A DNA stretch of 43,803 nt from Chitinophaga pinensis (GCA_943329075.2 CALQCM020000036.1:1-43803); one strand, 5' to 3'. Shown: positions 1 to 8,397, numbered from the stretch's first letter. Notes: a model not told the origin generated them from the letters alone. Program-made: numbers and translations.

Positions 1-8
1 CCAACGGC

Positions 9-173
9 GCGAGGACTCAGACAGTCCTCGCCGACTTCCCCCGGCGCGGCTGCGCTGCTCGGCGGCTCTCAGGGGGAGGGTTTTCTCCCTCTCCCTTGAT
101 GGGAGAGGGCAGGGGTGAGGGTGAACGGTCGAAGCTTCCCCCCATCCCTGCCTTCCCCCACAAGGGGGGAAGG
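9..173. repeat. Intergenic hairpin-rich low-complexity spacer
   Basis: No gene is visible here. Three perfect hairpins can be read: arms 9-17/23-31, arms 87-95/101-109 (CCCTCTCCC, loop TTGAT) and arms 151-159/165-173 (CCTTCCCCC). The pyrimidine-rich second and third hairpins look like the short dispersed spacers common in Burkholderiales genomes. They lie just past the stop codon of the minus-strand gene ending at 197. They could help end its transcript, but no T-tract follows, so a terminator call is weak. Confidence 0.45.
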
Positions 174-196
174 AGCAAGCCGTCCGTATTAAAAAA

Positions 197-1810
197 TCAA
201 TTCACAAAAAACGCCGCCGGCAGTGCATCGACGACATAACGCCGGTTGACCAGCTGGCTGGAGGCCATGTCGGCGGCGACCGGATTGTTGGCATCGGTGA
301 TGACGCGGCCGTCGCGCAGCAACTGCTGGTCGAGGGGGCGCGGCTGGCGCAGCATGGCGCTCAGCGCGTCGAAGTGGCGCGCCGGCACATGCGAGAGGTC
401 GGCGCCCGCCGCTGCGGCCAGCGGTTGCGCGCTGGCGACAACGAAGCTGTTCACATGCGTGGCGAGGCCGTAATCGGGGCGGTAGAGCACGATGTATGGC
501 AACTCAGTGCGCAGTGTCGTCAGGAAGTGCGCATAGGGCCGCGGTGCGTCGAGATCGGCGAAGGTGTTGAAGACCGCTATGCCGCCGGCGGCAAGACAGC
601 TCTTCAGATCGCGGAAGATGTCGCGCGTGATCAGGTAATCGGGCACGCCGTCGCCGTGAAAGAGATCGACCACCACGACGTCGTAGCTGCCGTCGCAGCC
701 GCGCAGGAAGGTGCGGGCATCGGCCTGCACGGTTTTCACTTTGGCCGGATCGAAGCCGAACAGCTCCTGCGCGGCGTGTAACGCCGCGGGGTCGATGTCC
801 ACCGTGGTGATGTTCACGCCCTGCGCGGCGAGCCGCATCGGCAGCATGCCTGCGCCGTTACCGAGCACCAGTGCTTTTTTTACGCCGGGCCGGTACGACT
901 GCGCCAGCGCTTCGAGCGCATAGGTGTAGAGCGACATCGACTGGTTGCGCGAGCCGACCATGTTCTGCACGAGGCCGTCCTGAAAATACATGCGGTTGAA
1001 CGCTTCGCCGTCGCGCGGCCCGCTTTTGATGATCTTGATGGTGCCGAACATCGAGCGGTAGACCTTCTCCGGCGTCCACGTCGTGTTGCTGTAATTCGCC
1101 GGCCACATGCGGCCCGTATACAAATCCGCACCCGCCAGCAGCGCCAGCGATGCGATCAGGGCGACGACGGTGACGGTGACGAGACGCTTGCGTTCGGCGA
1201 AGCGCACCGGTGCGCGGAAGATCATGGCCAGAGGCAATGCGGCCAGCACTACCGCCACCAGTAGCGTCGAAACGAAGTTGCTGAGATAGGGAATCAGGCC
1301 GAAGGCAGTAACGATGACGCCAGCCACCGAGCCGATGGTGCTGACGAAAAAGACGCTGCCCGCGCCGGCGTCGGCGGCAGCACCCTTGGCGGCGGATTGT
1401 TTGAGCAGCAGTGCCACCAGCAGCGGATTCATCGCCGAGGTGGCGAACAGCGGCACGAACAGCAGGGCGAGGCAGGCGAGGAAGGCGCCAACCACAAGAT
1501 CGAAGCGCGCGAGCTGGTAGAACAGATAAGGATAAGCGAGACAGGCGATGACAATGGCAATCGCCGCCACCGCCGGCATCAGCGTAAACAGATAGGCAAG
1601 CTTCTCCGCGGACAGCGCATGGCCCTTGCGGCCCGCAGCAAGGCGGCCGCCCCACCAGTAGCCGAGCGCCAGCGAGACGAGCGTAATCGAGAGGATGCCG
1701 CTCCAGATATAGAGGCTGACGCCGAAGTAGGGCGTCATGATGCGCGAAGCCAGAAGTTCCAGCGCGAGTATCGCGCCGCCCGTCGTGAATATGATCGCCT
1801 GCAGCATCAT
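197..1810 (-). CDS. Membrane protein with spermidine-synthase-like domain
   Basis: The 537-residue product has about seven hydrophobic helices in residues 1-230, followed by a Rossmann-type spermidine-synthase-like domain (about 250-480). Visible motifs are the FQDGLVQ loop near 276-282, the nucleotide-binding GNGAGMLP at 317-324, TVDID at 336-340 and VDLFHGDGVP at 381-390. The last lacks the usual aminopropyltransferase DxxDP pattern, so ordinary polyamine synthesis is doubtful. The frame stays open much further upstream, but that part is antisense to the methyltransferase genes, so the ATG pair at 1805-1810 is taken as the start. No good ribosome binding site is seen. The gene is divergent from the methyltransferase array. 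Substrate and true role are unknown. Confidence 0.8.
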   Translation of the reverse strand: MMLQAIIFTTGGAILALELLASRIMTPYFGVSLYIWSGILSITLVSLALGYWWGGRLAAGRKGHALSAEKLAYLFTLMPAVAAIAIVIACLAYPYLFYQLARFDLVVGAFLACLALLFVPLFATSAMNPLLVALLLKQSAAKGAAADAGAGSVFFVSTIGSVAGVIVTAFGLIPYLSNFVSTLLVAVVLAALPLAMIFRAPVRFAERKRLVTVTVVALIASLALLAGADLYTGRMWPANYSNTTWTPEKVYRSMFGTIKIIKSGPRDGEAFNRMYFQDGLVQNMVGSRNQSMSLYTYALEALAQSYRPGVKKALVLGNGAGMLPMRLAAQGVNITTVDIDPAALHAAQELFGFDPAKVKTVQADARTFLRGCDGSYDVVVVDLFHGDGVPDYLITRDIFRDLKSCLAAGGIAVFNTFADLDAPRPYAHFLTTLRTELPYIVLYRPDYGLATHVNSFVVASAQPLAAAAGADLSHVPARHFDALSAMLRQPRPLDQQLLRDGRVITDANNPVAADMASSQLVNRRYVVDALPAAFFVN

Positions 1811-1828
1811 GGTAGAGTTTCGCTCGGG

Positions 1829-1834
1829 TATAAT
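1829..1834 (+). promoter_or_regulatory. Candidate -10 box before methyltransferase array
   Basis: A perfect TATAAT lies in the gap between the divergent spermidine-synthase-like gene and the methyltransferase array, 118 bases before the first methyltransferase start. No convincing -35 hexamer is seen at the right distance, so this is only a candidate. A purine-rich GGGGGGA at 1944-1950 is the likely ribosome binding site for the first methyltransferase. Confidence 0.3.
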
Positions 1835-1951
1835 CGCCGCGTCCGCGCCGACGCAGCAAAGGTTGATCGGCCCGCGGAATTTACCAGACTTTTTCCGCAC
1901 TTGTAACGGTGAGGCGCCGGCACAGCGCCGTGTGCGCCCGATGGGGGGGAT

Positions 1952-2857
1952 ATGCTTCGATTCTTGATGCGCGTGCTGGCCTGCCTGGCGTTGGGTAGTG
2001 TTGCATTGGTTGCGGCCGCCGCCGAACCGACGGTACCGTATGTGCCGACACCGCAGGAAGTTGTCGACAAAATGCTGGCGATGGCGAAGGTCACGCCCAA
2101 CGATTACCTGATCGATCTTGGTTCCGGCGACGGCCGCATCGTCGTCACCGCGGCGAAGAAATACGGTGCGCGCGGTTTTGGCGTCGATTTGAACCCGGTA
2201 CGGATCAGGGAGGCCGTCGAAAATGCCATGCAGAACGGCGTTAGCGACCGCGCCGAGTTCTATCAGCGCAACCTGTTTGAAACCGATCTCTCCGCCGCCA
2301 GTGTGATCACCATGTATCTGCTGCCGCGCGTGAACATGGAGTTGCGGCCGCGCTTGCTCGATCTGACGCCCGGCACCCGCATTGTCTCGCACGACTTCGA
2401 CATGGACGACTGGAAGCCCGAAGAGACCGTGCACATGGACGTCAAACAAAAATACGGCAACGCCGGCGGCACCAGTTCGGTCTACTTCTACATCGTGCCG
2501 GCGAAGGTCGCCGGTGTCTGGCGGTGGCAGCAGGTGGTCGGCGGCAAGCCGCAACACTACGAACTCGCGCTTGAACAGAAATTTCAGGTGGTGAGTGGCA
2601 CGTTGCGCATCAACGGTACGCCGTTGAAAATCGCCGATGCCAAGCTGCGCGGCGATCAGCTCGGCTTCAGCGTGACGGCCGATCTCAATGGCGCGGCAAC
2701 CAAACAGACCTTCAGCGGACGCGTTTCCGGTGACAACCTGTTTGGCAGTGTGGTGCTGTCGGGCGCGCGCGGGCAAAGCCAGCTCGAATGGATCGCCGCG
2801 CGCGGCGCCAAAACCGGTGCTGTAATGCGCGCCCCTTTGCTTGCGGTGGCCAACTAA
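1952..2857 (+). CDS. Exported SAM-dependent methyltransferase, array copy 1
   Basis: The 301-residue product starts with a Sec-type signal peptide ending near residues 22-24. A class I methyltransferase domain follows: YVPTP at 30-34, motif I DLGSGDGR at 55-62, acidic VDL at 78-80, MYLLP at 121-125 and TRIVSHDFDMDDW at 142-154. This layout resembles the archaeal aKMT/DOT1-like protein lysine methyltransferases as I recall them. Residues from about 165 to the end form an extra beta-rich module with FQVVSGTL, LRGDQLGF and an FSGRVSGDNLFGSV stretch. Protein methylation in the periplasm is an inference. The next gene starts immediately after the stop codon, so an operon is likely. The start is backed by GGGGGGA just upstream. 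Confidence 0.85.
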   Translation: MLRFLMRVLACLALGSVALVAAAAEPTVPYVPTPQEVVDKMLAMAKVTPNDYLIDLGSGDGRIVVTAAKKYGARGFGVDLNPVRIREAVENAMQNGVSDRAEFYQRNLFETDLSAASVITMYLLPRVNMELRPRLLDLTPGTRIVSHDFDMDDWKPEETVHMDVKQKYGNAGGTSSVYFYIVPAKVAGVWRWQQVVGGKPQHYELALEQKFQVVSGTLRINGTPLKIADAKLRGDQLGFSVTADLNGAATKQTFSGRVSGDNLFGSVVLSGARGQSQLEWIAARGAKTGAVMRAPLLAVAN

Positions 2858-3778
2858 ATGATGAAATTTTGCAAAGTGCTGGCACTGCTGATACTGGCCG
2901 CCGGGTCGGTGTCGGCGCAGGATTTCGGCGATACGCCCTATGTGCAGACGCCGATGAACGTGGTCGAGCGCATGTTGCAGATGGCGAAGGTGACCTCGCG
3001 CGATTACGTGATCGACCTCGGCTCCGGGGATGGCCGCCTGGTGCTGACGGCAGCGAAGAAATACGGCGCGCGCGGCTTCGGTGTTGATCTCGACCGCCGT
3101 CTGGTCACGCTGGCCAACCGCAATGCTGCGAAGACCGGCGTCGCCGATCGCGCGGCGTTCTACGAGCGCGATATTTATGAAACCGATCTGACGGCGGCAT
3201 CCGTGGTGACGACCTACCTGTTGCCCGAGGTCAATCTGATGCTGCGGCCGAGCTTGCTCGCAACGCTGAAGCCGGGCACGCGCATCGTCACCCATGACTA
3301 CGACATGGGCGAATGGGCGCCCGACGAGCAAACGGTGATCGACGCGCCGGACAAACCGGTCGGCCGCGACAAACGCAGCAAGGTCTTTTTATGGTTGGTG
3401 CCGGCCAACGCCGCCGGCAAGTGGCGCTGGGAGTTGCCGGTTGCCGGCAAGCACGCGGTGTTTGAAATCACCATCGCGCAGAATTTCCAGGTCATCAGCG
3501 GCAATGCGAGCATCGACGGCCGGTCGCTGGCCCTTGGCAAAACGCGGCTTACCGGCGAGGACATTGCGTTCGAACTGACCGACACCGCGGACAGAACCCG
3601 TTATGAATTCGCAGGTCGTATCGTTGCGCACAACATCAGCGGCAGCGTGCGCGTGGCGGCTGCCGCGGCGCAGCGCCAGCTCGACTGGGATGCGTCGCGC
3701 GTCGAACTGGGCACGCCCGCACATACGCTGCTGAAAAAGCCGACGATGCAGGAGTTGCAGGAAAAAATGCAGCCATGA
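2858..3778 (+). CDS. Exported SAM-dependent methyltransferase, array copy 2
   Basis: This is the second paralogue, 306 residues, starting at the base after the stop of copy 1. The signal peptide ends around residue 20 (AGSVSAQ). The core shows YVQTP in place of YVPTP, motif I DLGSGDGR at 53-60, VDLD, TTYLLPEVN and TRIVTHDYDMGEW. The C-terminal module keeps FQVISGNASI and FAGRIVAHNISGSV but has LTGEDIAF where copies 1, 3 and 4 have an LRGD sequence. It ends with an extra lysine- and glutamate-rich tail. The changes in the PTP and HDF motifs suggest drift in substrate choice. The substrate is unknown. The next gene overlaps by ATGA. Confidence 0.85.
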   Translation: MMKFCKVLALLILAAGSVSAQDFGDTPYVQTPMNVVERMLQMAKVTSRDYVIDLGSGDGRLVLTAAKKYGARGFGVDLDRRLVTLANRNAAKTGVADRAAFYERDIYETDLTAASVVTTYLLPEVNLMLRPSLLATLKPGTRIVTHDYDMGEWAPDEQTVIDAPDKPVGRDKRSKVFLWLVPANAAGKWRWELPVAGKHAVFEITIAQNFQVISGNASIDGRSLALGKTRLTGEDIAFELTDTADRTRYEFAGRIVAHNISGSVRVAAAAAQRQLDWDASRVELGTPAHTLLKKPTMQELQEKMQP

Positions 3779-4650
3779 TGGCAGACGTCGCGCGGCAAAC
3801 GCCGGTTGGTGTGCTGCGCGCAGCGCTGTGTTCCACGGTGTTTCTCTTGGCAATACCCGCCGCGCAGGCCCAATTCAGCTACGACGTGCCTTATGTGCCG
3901 ACACCGCCGGTGGTGGTCGAGGAGATGTTGCGGCTTGCCGAAGTAACGGCGGAGGACTTTGTCATCGACCTCGGGTCCGGCGACGGCCGCGTGGTGATTG
4001 CTGCGGTGAGCAAGTTCGGCGCGCGCGGCATCGGCGTCGATCTTGATCCGGACCGCATACTCGAGAGCGATTACAACGCCAGTGTCGCCGGCGTCAGCGA
4101 CCGCGTGGCCTTCCATCGCGCGGATCTCTTCAAGTTTGAAATTCACCGCGCCAGTGTCATCACCATGTATCTGCTGCCGTCGGTCAACATCCGGCTGCGG
4201 CCGCGCCTGTTGTCGGAACTGAAGCCCGGCACGCGCATTGTTTCGCACGATTTCGATATGGAAGACTGGAAGCCGGACGCGAAATCGACGGTGCGTAAAA
4301 ACGTTTTTCTGTGGATTGTGCCGGCCAGGGTGGAGGGCCGCTGGCGCCTTAATCTCGATCTGCCCAATGGCGCGCGCAGCTACGACATCGAAATCAAACA
4401 GAAATTCCAGGAAATTGACGGCCTGCTGCGTTACGACGGGAAGGTTGCAGGTCTCTGGAACGCCAGCCTGCGTGGCGACCGCGTGCGCTTCACGGTGGTC
4501 GACGATGGCGGCCCGCTTGATTCCAACCTTTATTTCGATGGCCGCGTTGAGGAGGACGTGATTGCAGGCGTGGTGCTGCGCGGCGTCGGTGCGGAGCAGA
4601 AAAAGATCAACTGGCGCGCCACGCGCATGGCCGGCGGGACCGCACAATGA
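3775..4650 (+). CDS. Exported SAM-dependent methyltransferase, array copy 3
   Basis: This 291-residue third paralogue starts at an ATG overlapping the stop of copy 2 by four bases, so the two are probably translationally coupled. Its N-terminus is longer before the hydrophobic stretch, with signal peptidase cleavage likely after IPAAQA. YVPTP, DLGSGDGR, VDLD, MYLLPSVN and TRIVSHDFDMEDWKPD are all present. The segment between the HDF motif and the C-terminal module is short, with no insertion before NVFLWIVPA. The module contains FQEIDGLL and LRGDRVRF. It is predicted to act outside the cytoplasm. The methyl acceptor is unknown. Confidence 0.85.
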   Translation: MMADVARQTPVGVLRAALCSTVFLLAIPAAQAQFSYDVPYVPTPPVVVEEMLRLAEVTAEDFVIDLGSGDGRVVIAAVSKFGARGIGVDLDPDRILESDYNASVAGVSDRVAFHRADLFKFEIHRASVITMYLLPSVNIRLRPRLLSELKPGTRIVSHDFDMEDWKPDAKSTVRKNVFLWIVPARVEGRWRLNLDLPNGARSYDIEIKQKFQEIDGLLRYDGKVAGLWNASLRGDRVRFTVVDDGGPLDSNLYFDGRVEEDVIAGVVLRGVGAEQKKINWRATRMAGGTAQ

Positions 4651-5528
4651 TCAAACACATGCTCGGCGCCGCGCTGACGGCGGTCGCCATGCTGCAACCG
4701 CTGGCGGCCGCCGCGCAGTTCAATCCGGACGTGCCCTACGTCACCACGCCGTGGAATGTGGTTGAAACCATGATCGACATGGCGCAGGTGACGGCCGCCG
4801 ACAACCTGATCGATCTCGGTTCCGGTGACGGGCGCATTGTCATCGAGGCGGTGAAGAAGCGCGGCGCACGCGGCACCGGCATCGAACTCAATGCGCATCT
4901 CGTTAAAATCGCGCGCGAAGAGGCGCAGCGGCAGGGCGTGGCGGAGAAGGCGAAATTTCTCGAGGGCAATCTGTTCAATTTCGATTTGAGCGGCGCCAGC
5001 GTGCTGACCATGTATCTGTTCCAGCAGATCAACGTGCAGCTGCGTCCGCGCCTGTTCGAGCAGTTGAAGCCCGGCACGCGCGTGCTGTCGCATGATTTTC
5101 ACATGGATGACTGGAAGCCCGACGCCCAGCGCGAAGTTCCCGTGCCCGGCAAATCGTATGGCCCGCCGCGCAGCACCATCTATCTGTGGGTGATGCCGGT
5201 GAATGCCGCCGGCCGCTGGAACTGGCGGTTGCCGGTCAACAATGTGCCGCTCGTGTTCGAGGCGACGATTGCACAGCGTTTTCAGAAGCTGGAGATTACC
5301 GCCAGCGCCGGCGGTGCCAAAGCGGCGGTGAGCGACGTGCAACTGCGCGGCGACGAGATCCGTTTCCGGTTGAGGCTGGAACAAACCGGCCAGCCGGTGA
5401 CGTTCGACTTCAGTGGCCGTATCAGCGGCGACGCGGCGGCCGGCACGGCCCAATCCGCAGCCGGCGGCGATGGCGCGCTGGAATGGCAGGCGGCCCGCAC
5501 GGAGCGTGGCAAAATACGCCTCGATTGA
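4647..5528 (+). CDS. Exported SAM-dependent methyltransferase, array copy 4
   Basis: This 293-residue fourth paralogue starts at an ATGA overlap with copy 3. The signal peptide probably ends after PLAAAAQ. The core shows YVTTP instead of YVPTP, DLGSGDGR, GIELN with glutamate as the ribose-binding acid, MYLFQQIN and TRVLSHDFHMDDWKPD. The C-terminal module has FQKLEITA, LRGDEIRF and FSGRISGD. The glutamate in motif II and the changed PTP triplet mark it as one of the more divergent copies. A 32-base gap then separates it from copy 5, the only real break in the array. Confidence 0.85.
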   Translation: MIKHMLGAALTAVAMLQPLAAAAQFNPDVPYVTTPWNVVETMIDMAQVTAADNLIDLGSGDGRIVIEAVKKRGARGTGIELNAHLVKIAREEAQRQGVAEKAKFLEGNLFNFDLSGASVLTMYLFQQINVQLRPRLFEQLKPGTRVLSHDFHMDDWKPDAQREVPVPGKSYGPPRSTIYLWVMPVNAAGRWNWRLPVNNVPLVFEATIAQRFQKLEITASAGGAKAAVSDVQLRGDEIRFRLRLEQTGQPVTFDFSGRISGDAAAGTAQSAAGGDGALEWQAARTERGKIRLD

Positions 5529-5560
5529 TTTTTCACCCATAGAACTTTCTGGAGAGCGGT

Positions 5561-6466
5561 ATGAAGCAGAGCAAATGGTTGCAGCAGGCCGCCACGGGGC
5601 TGGCCCTGGCGCTGGTATTGCCGCTGTGCGCCTTGAGCGCGGAAGACAAGGAGCGCGGCGTCGGCGACGTGGTTTACGTGCCGACCCCGCAGATCGTCGT
5701 CGATGAAATGCTGAAAATGGCGAAGGCCGGGCCGCAGGACTTCATTATCGACCTCGGTTCCGGCGACGGTCGCATGGTGGTCACGGCGGCGAAGAAATTC
5801 GGCGCGCGCGGTTTCGGCGTCGACCTCTCCGATGATCTGCTGGCCGAGGCGCGCGCCAATGCCAAAGCAGCGGGGGTCGCCGACCGCGCGGAGTTCCGCA
5901 AACAGAACCTCTTCGAGACGGAACTCGGTCAGGCGACCATCCTCTCGACTTATCTGCTGCCGGAGATGAATGAAAAGCTGCGGCCGAAGATACTGGCATT
6001 GCCGCCGGGCACGCGCGTGGTGGCACACGACTATCACATGGGCGAGTGGTTGCCCGACGAAACGAAGACGCTGTCGGTGCCGGAGAAGATCGTCGGCACG
6101 CCCGGTATCAGCTACACCTATCTGTGGATCGTGCCGGCGAAGGTTGCGGGGCGCTGGCAGTCGGAGTTCAAACACGGCACCGGATCGACGGCGCTTGAAT
6201 TTGAATTCACGCAGAACTTCCAGATTATCGGTGGCAGCGCGAAGATCGGCACGCAGACACTCAAGTTGCCCGACAACCGCATGAGCGGCGAGCAGATCGC
6301 GTTCACTGTTTTTGCCAAGGCGGGTGATGCGGCTTCGCGGCATGAGTTTCGCGGCACCGTGAAGGGTGACGCAATCGAAGGTACAGTGGCAGTCGGCAGC
6401 GGCAACACGCAGAAGCAGTATCCGTGGACGGCAAAAATGACGGCACGGGCGGGCGGTGCCAAATGA
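5561..6466 (+). CDS. Exported SAM-dependent methyltransferase, array copy 5
   Basis: This 301-residue fifth paralogue has its own ribosome binding site (GGAGAG at 5551-5556) ahead of the ATG. The signal peptide ends around ALSAED. It carries YVPTP, DLGSGDGR, VDLS, STYLLPEMN and TRVVAHDYHMGEW, and a C-terminal module with FQIIGGSAKI, MSGEQIAF and FRGTVKGDAIEGTV. The HDY form of the late motif and the GEQ form of the module loop group it with copy 2 rather than with copies 1, 3 and 4. Its stop codon overlaps the start of the APC permease gene by ATGA, tying the two products together in translation. Confidence 0.85.
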   Translation: MKQSKWLQQAATGLALALVLPLCALSAEDKERGVGDVVYVPTPQIVVDEMLKMAKAGPQDFIIDLGSGDGRMVVTAAKKFGARGFGVDLSDDLLAEARANAKAAGVADRAEFRKQNLFETELGQATILSTYLLPEMNEKLRPKILALPPGTRVVAHDYHMGEWLPDETKTLSVPEKIVGTPGISYTYLWIVPAKVAGRWQSEFKHGTGSTALEFEFTQNFQIIGGSAKIGTQTLKLPDNRMSGEQIAFTVFAKAGDAASRHEFRGTVKGDAIEGTVAVGSGNTQKQYPWTAKMTARAGGAK

Positions 6467-7812
6467 GCGCGCCGCACGCGCAGGAAGGCGCGGCACCGCA
6501 CCAGACGCTGTCGCTGTTTGATGCGATTACGATGATCGTCGGCTTGATCGTCGGCGCCGGCATTTTCGGCACGCCGGCGCTGGTCGCCGGTGCGGTGCAA
6601 AGCGAAGCGATGCTGGTGACGGTGTGGATCGCCGGCGGTATTTTCTCCGTCATTGGCGCCCTTTGTTACGCCGAACTGGCGACGGCATTTCCCTCGGCCG
6701 GCGGCGAATATCACTTTCTGCAAAAGGCTTTCGGCCGCCAGATTTCGTTTCTCTACGGCTGGGCGCGCCTGACGGTGGTGGTGGCCGGTTCGATCGCGGT
6801 GTTCTCCTATCTGTTCGGCGACTATATGTCGCGTGTGATCAATCTTGGCACCTATTCGTCGGCGATCTGGGCGGCGTTCATTGTGACGGCGCTGACTGTC
6901 GTCAATTACATCGGCATTCGCGAAGGCAAGGCGACGCAGAACCTGTTTACGGTGCTCGAAGTCGGCGGGCTGGTATTGATCGTGGTCGCCGGTTTGTTTT
7001 TTGCACCGACGCCGGTAGTGGCACCGGTTGCGGCAGCGGCCGGGGATGCGGGCCCGTGGTACATGGGCGCAGGTTTCGGTACCGCGATGCTGTTCGTGTT
7101 GTTTACCTATGGCGGCTGGAACGATGCCGCGTATATTTCAGCCGAAGTGCGCAATCCCGACCGCAACATGTCGCGCGCGCTGCTGTTTTCCATCGCGCTG
7201 GTGGCGCTGCTCTACGTGCTGGTGAACATCGCCTACGTCAAAGGCCTCGGTTACGAGGCGATGGCGCGTTCCAGTGCGGTGGCCGCCGATCTTCTGAAGA
7301 ACACCTGGGGCACTACCGGCGAGAAAGTCATTTCCATCATGATCGCGATTGCCGCGCTGACTTCGGTCAACGGATCGATGATCGTCGGCGCGCGCTCCAA
7401 CTATGCGCTGGGGCGCGACTGGCCCCTGCTCGGCTACCTCGGCAAGTGGCACGCCGCCAGCGGCTCGCCGCGCAACGCGCTGGTGGTGCAGGGTGTGATC
7501 GCCATTGCGCTGGTGGCGCTGGGCGCCACGCAGAATGCGGGCTTCAAGGCGCTGGTCGAATATTCGCTGCCGGTGTTCTGGGGTTTCTTCATGCTGGTCG
7601 GCATATCGCTATTCGTGCTGCGCCAGCGCGAGCCCGAGGCGCGGCGACCGTTCCGCGTGCCGGGTTACCCGGTGGTGCCGGGCATTTTCGTCTTGATGTG
7701 CGGCTATCTGCTGTATTCGAGCCTGGCGTATCACCGCGCCAATGCGCTGGTCGGGCTGGTGGTGCTGGCGGTCGGCGCAGTCGTGATGCTATTCTCTCAC
7801 AAGCGCAAATAA
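6463..7812 (+). CDS. APC-family amino acid permease
   Basis: The 449-residue polytopic membrane protein has about twelve hydrophobic helices and the unwound-helix motif GAGIFGTP at 31-38 typical of APC transporters of the APA/LAT type. The start is the ATG whose last base begins the TGA of methyltransferase copy 5. The frame is open 39 bases further up, but that would overlap the methyltransferase much more. Such permeases import or exchange amino acids or related cations. The yeast SAM and S-methylmethionine permeases belong to the broader APC superfamily, which makes a methyl-donor or methylated-product substrate possible here. That is inference only. The gene ends the array transcript. Confidence 0.88.
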   Translation: MSAPHAQEGAAPHQTLSLFDAITMIVGLIVGAGIFGTPALVAGAVQSEAMLVTVWIAGGIFSVIGALCYAELATAFPSAGGEYHFLQKAFGRQISFLYGWARLTVVVAGSIAVFSYLFGDYMSRVINLGTYSSAIWAAFIVTALTVVNYIGIREGKATQNLFTVLEVGGLVLIVVAGLFFAPTPVVAPVAAAAGDAGPWYMGAGFGTAMLFVLFTYGGWNDAAYISAEVRNPDRNMSRALLFSIALVALLYVLVNIAYVKGLGYEAMARSSAVAADLLKNTWGTTGEKVISIMIAIAALTSVNGSMIVGARSNYALGRDWPLLGYLGKWHAASGSPRNALVVQGVIAIALVALGATQNAGFKALVEYSLPVFWGFFMLVGISLFVLRQREPEARRPFRVPGYPVVPGIFVLMCGYLLYSSLAYHRANALVGLVVLAVGAVVMLFSHKRK

Positions 7813-7823
7813 TCCTCAGGTAA

Positions 7824-7906
7824 CCGGCGTTGCGCCGGCGCAGGACTGGAACAGGGCCAGCCAGTCTGCGAAGATGGCCGGCCTCGCTCCTGTCGCGGGG
7901 CCGGCC
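7824..7906 (+). terminator. GC hairpins after the permease gene
   Basis: Two GC-rich hairpins follow the permease stop: CCGGCG-TTG-CGCCGG at 7824-7838, and GGCCGGC (7876-7882) pairing with GCCGGCC (7900-7906). No T-tract follows either, so this is at best a weak or Rho-assisted end for the array transcript, or a dispersed repeat. Confidence 0.3.
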
Positions 7907-7934
7907 AAGCCGGCTGGATGGGCAAATCGGTCGG

Positions 7935-8144
7935 TCAGAACCGCGATTTGTCTGATCCCTTTTTAGACTTGTCGTAGAGCTGGCCTTGGGTCTTGTTCTG
8001 GAGCGCGGTGAGATCCATGCCCTCTACAAACGCATTGGGGTAGGCGAAGCCTGCGGTCAAAACGCAGGTGATCATCCTCAAGACGTGACCTACGTGGCCG
8101 CCTTTGCCCCTGGGTGTCATGGTCGGGCTGATGCTTTGTTCCAT
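7935..8144 (-). CDS. Small protein with one hydrophobic segment
   Basis: The 69-residue product has a flexible N-terminus, one hydrophobic segment at about 21-38 (VLRMITCVLTAGFAYPNAF) and a charged, lysine-rich C-terminus. The ATG at 8144 is preferred over one 12 bases upstream because GGAGG sits 5 bases before it (complement of 8150-8154). The strong ribosome binding site and the amphipathic layout support a real gene. I do not recognise the family. It may be a small membrane-associated or exported protein. It lies convergent with the permease gene. Confidence 0.6.
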   Translation of the reverse strand: MEQSISPTMTPRGKGGHVGHVLRMITCVLTAGFAYPNAFVEGMDLTALQNKTQGQLYDKSKKGSDKSRF

Positions 8145-8156
8145 TGTTGCCTCCAA

Positions 8157-8397
8157 TAAAATTTTCTGGCGCTTGTTTGGTCATTGTGGAAAACAGTTGC
8201 ACTCGCAAGCCTGAGATTAAAAACGAGTCACCACAGGTTTTTCAGCGTGTGCGCTATCGATAATTCATCGCGGTGCTGTTGCTATGAGCCGCGACCGGTT
8301 CTTTTGTAAGCATCGTGTAAGGAATAATTCAAAGACCATGCAAACTGTAGCACAACCCACGGTTAATTGAATACGGGCTTCACGCGCCGACTTTCTT
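8157..8397. other. Non-coding spacer upstream of small gene
   Basis: About 240 bases with no convincing ORF on either strand. It is less GC-rich than its surroundings and probably holds the promoter of the 69-residue gene on the minus strand. I see no clear -35/-10 pair, hairpin or repeat. Confidence 0.4.

Noticed and set aside
151..173. Hairpin after the SpeE-like gene as an intrinsic terminator
   Set aside because: No T-tract follows on the minus strand; it is kept only as part of a repeat-like spacer.
1811..3331. Open 505-codon extension upstream of the spermidine-synthase-like gene on the minus strand
   Set aside because: It is His/Arg/Ala-rich and antisense to two methyltransferase genes with clear motifs. 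It is a shadow of GC-rich codon use.
3601..6496. Three long minus-strand ORFs opposite methyltransferase copies 3-5
   Set aside because: They are similar to one another only because their antisense genes are paralogous. Composition is not protein-like.
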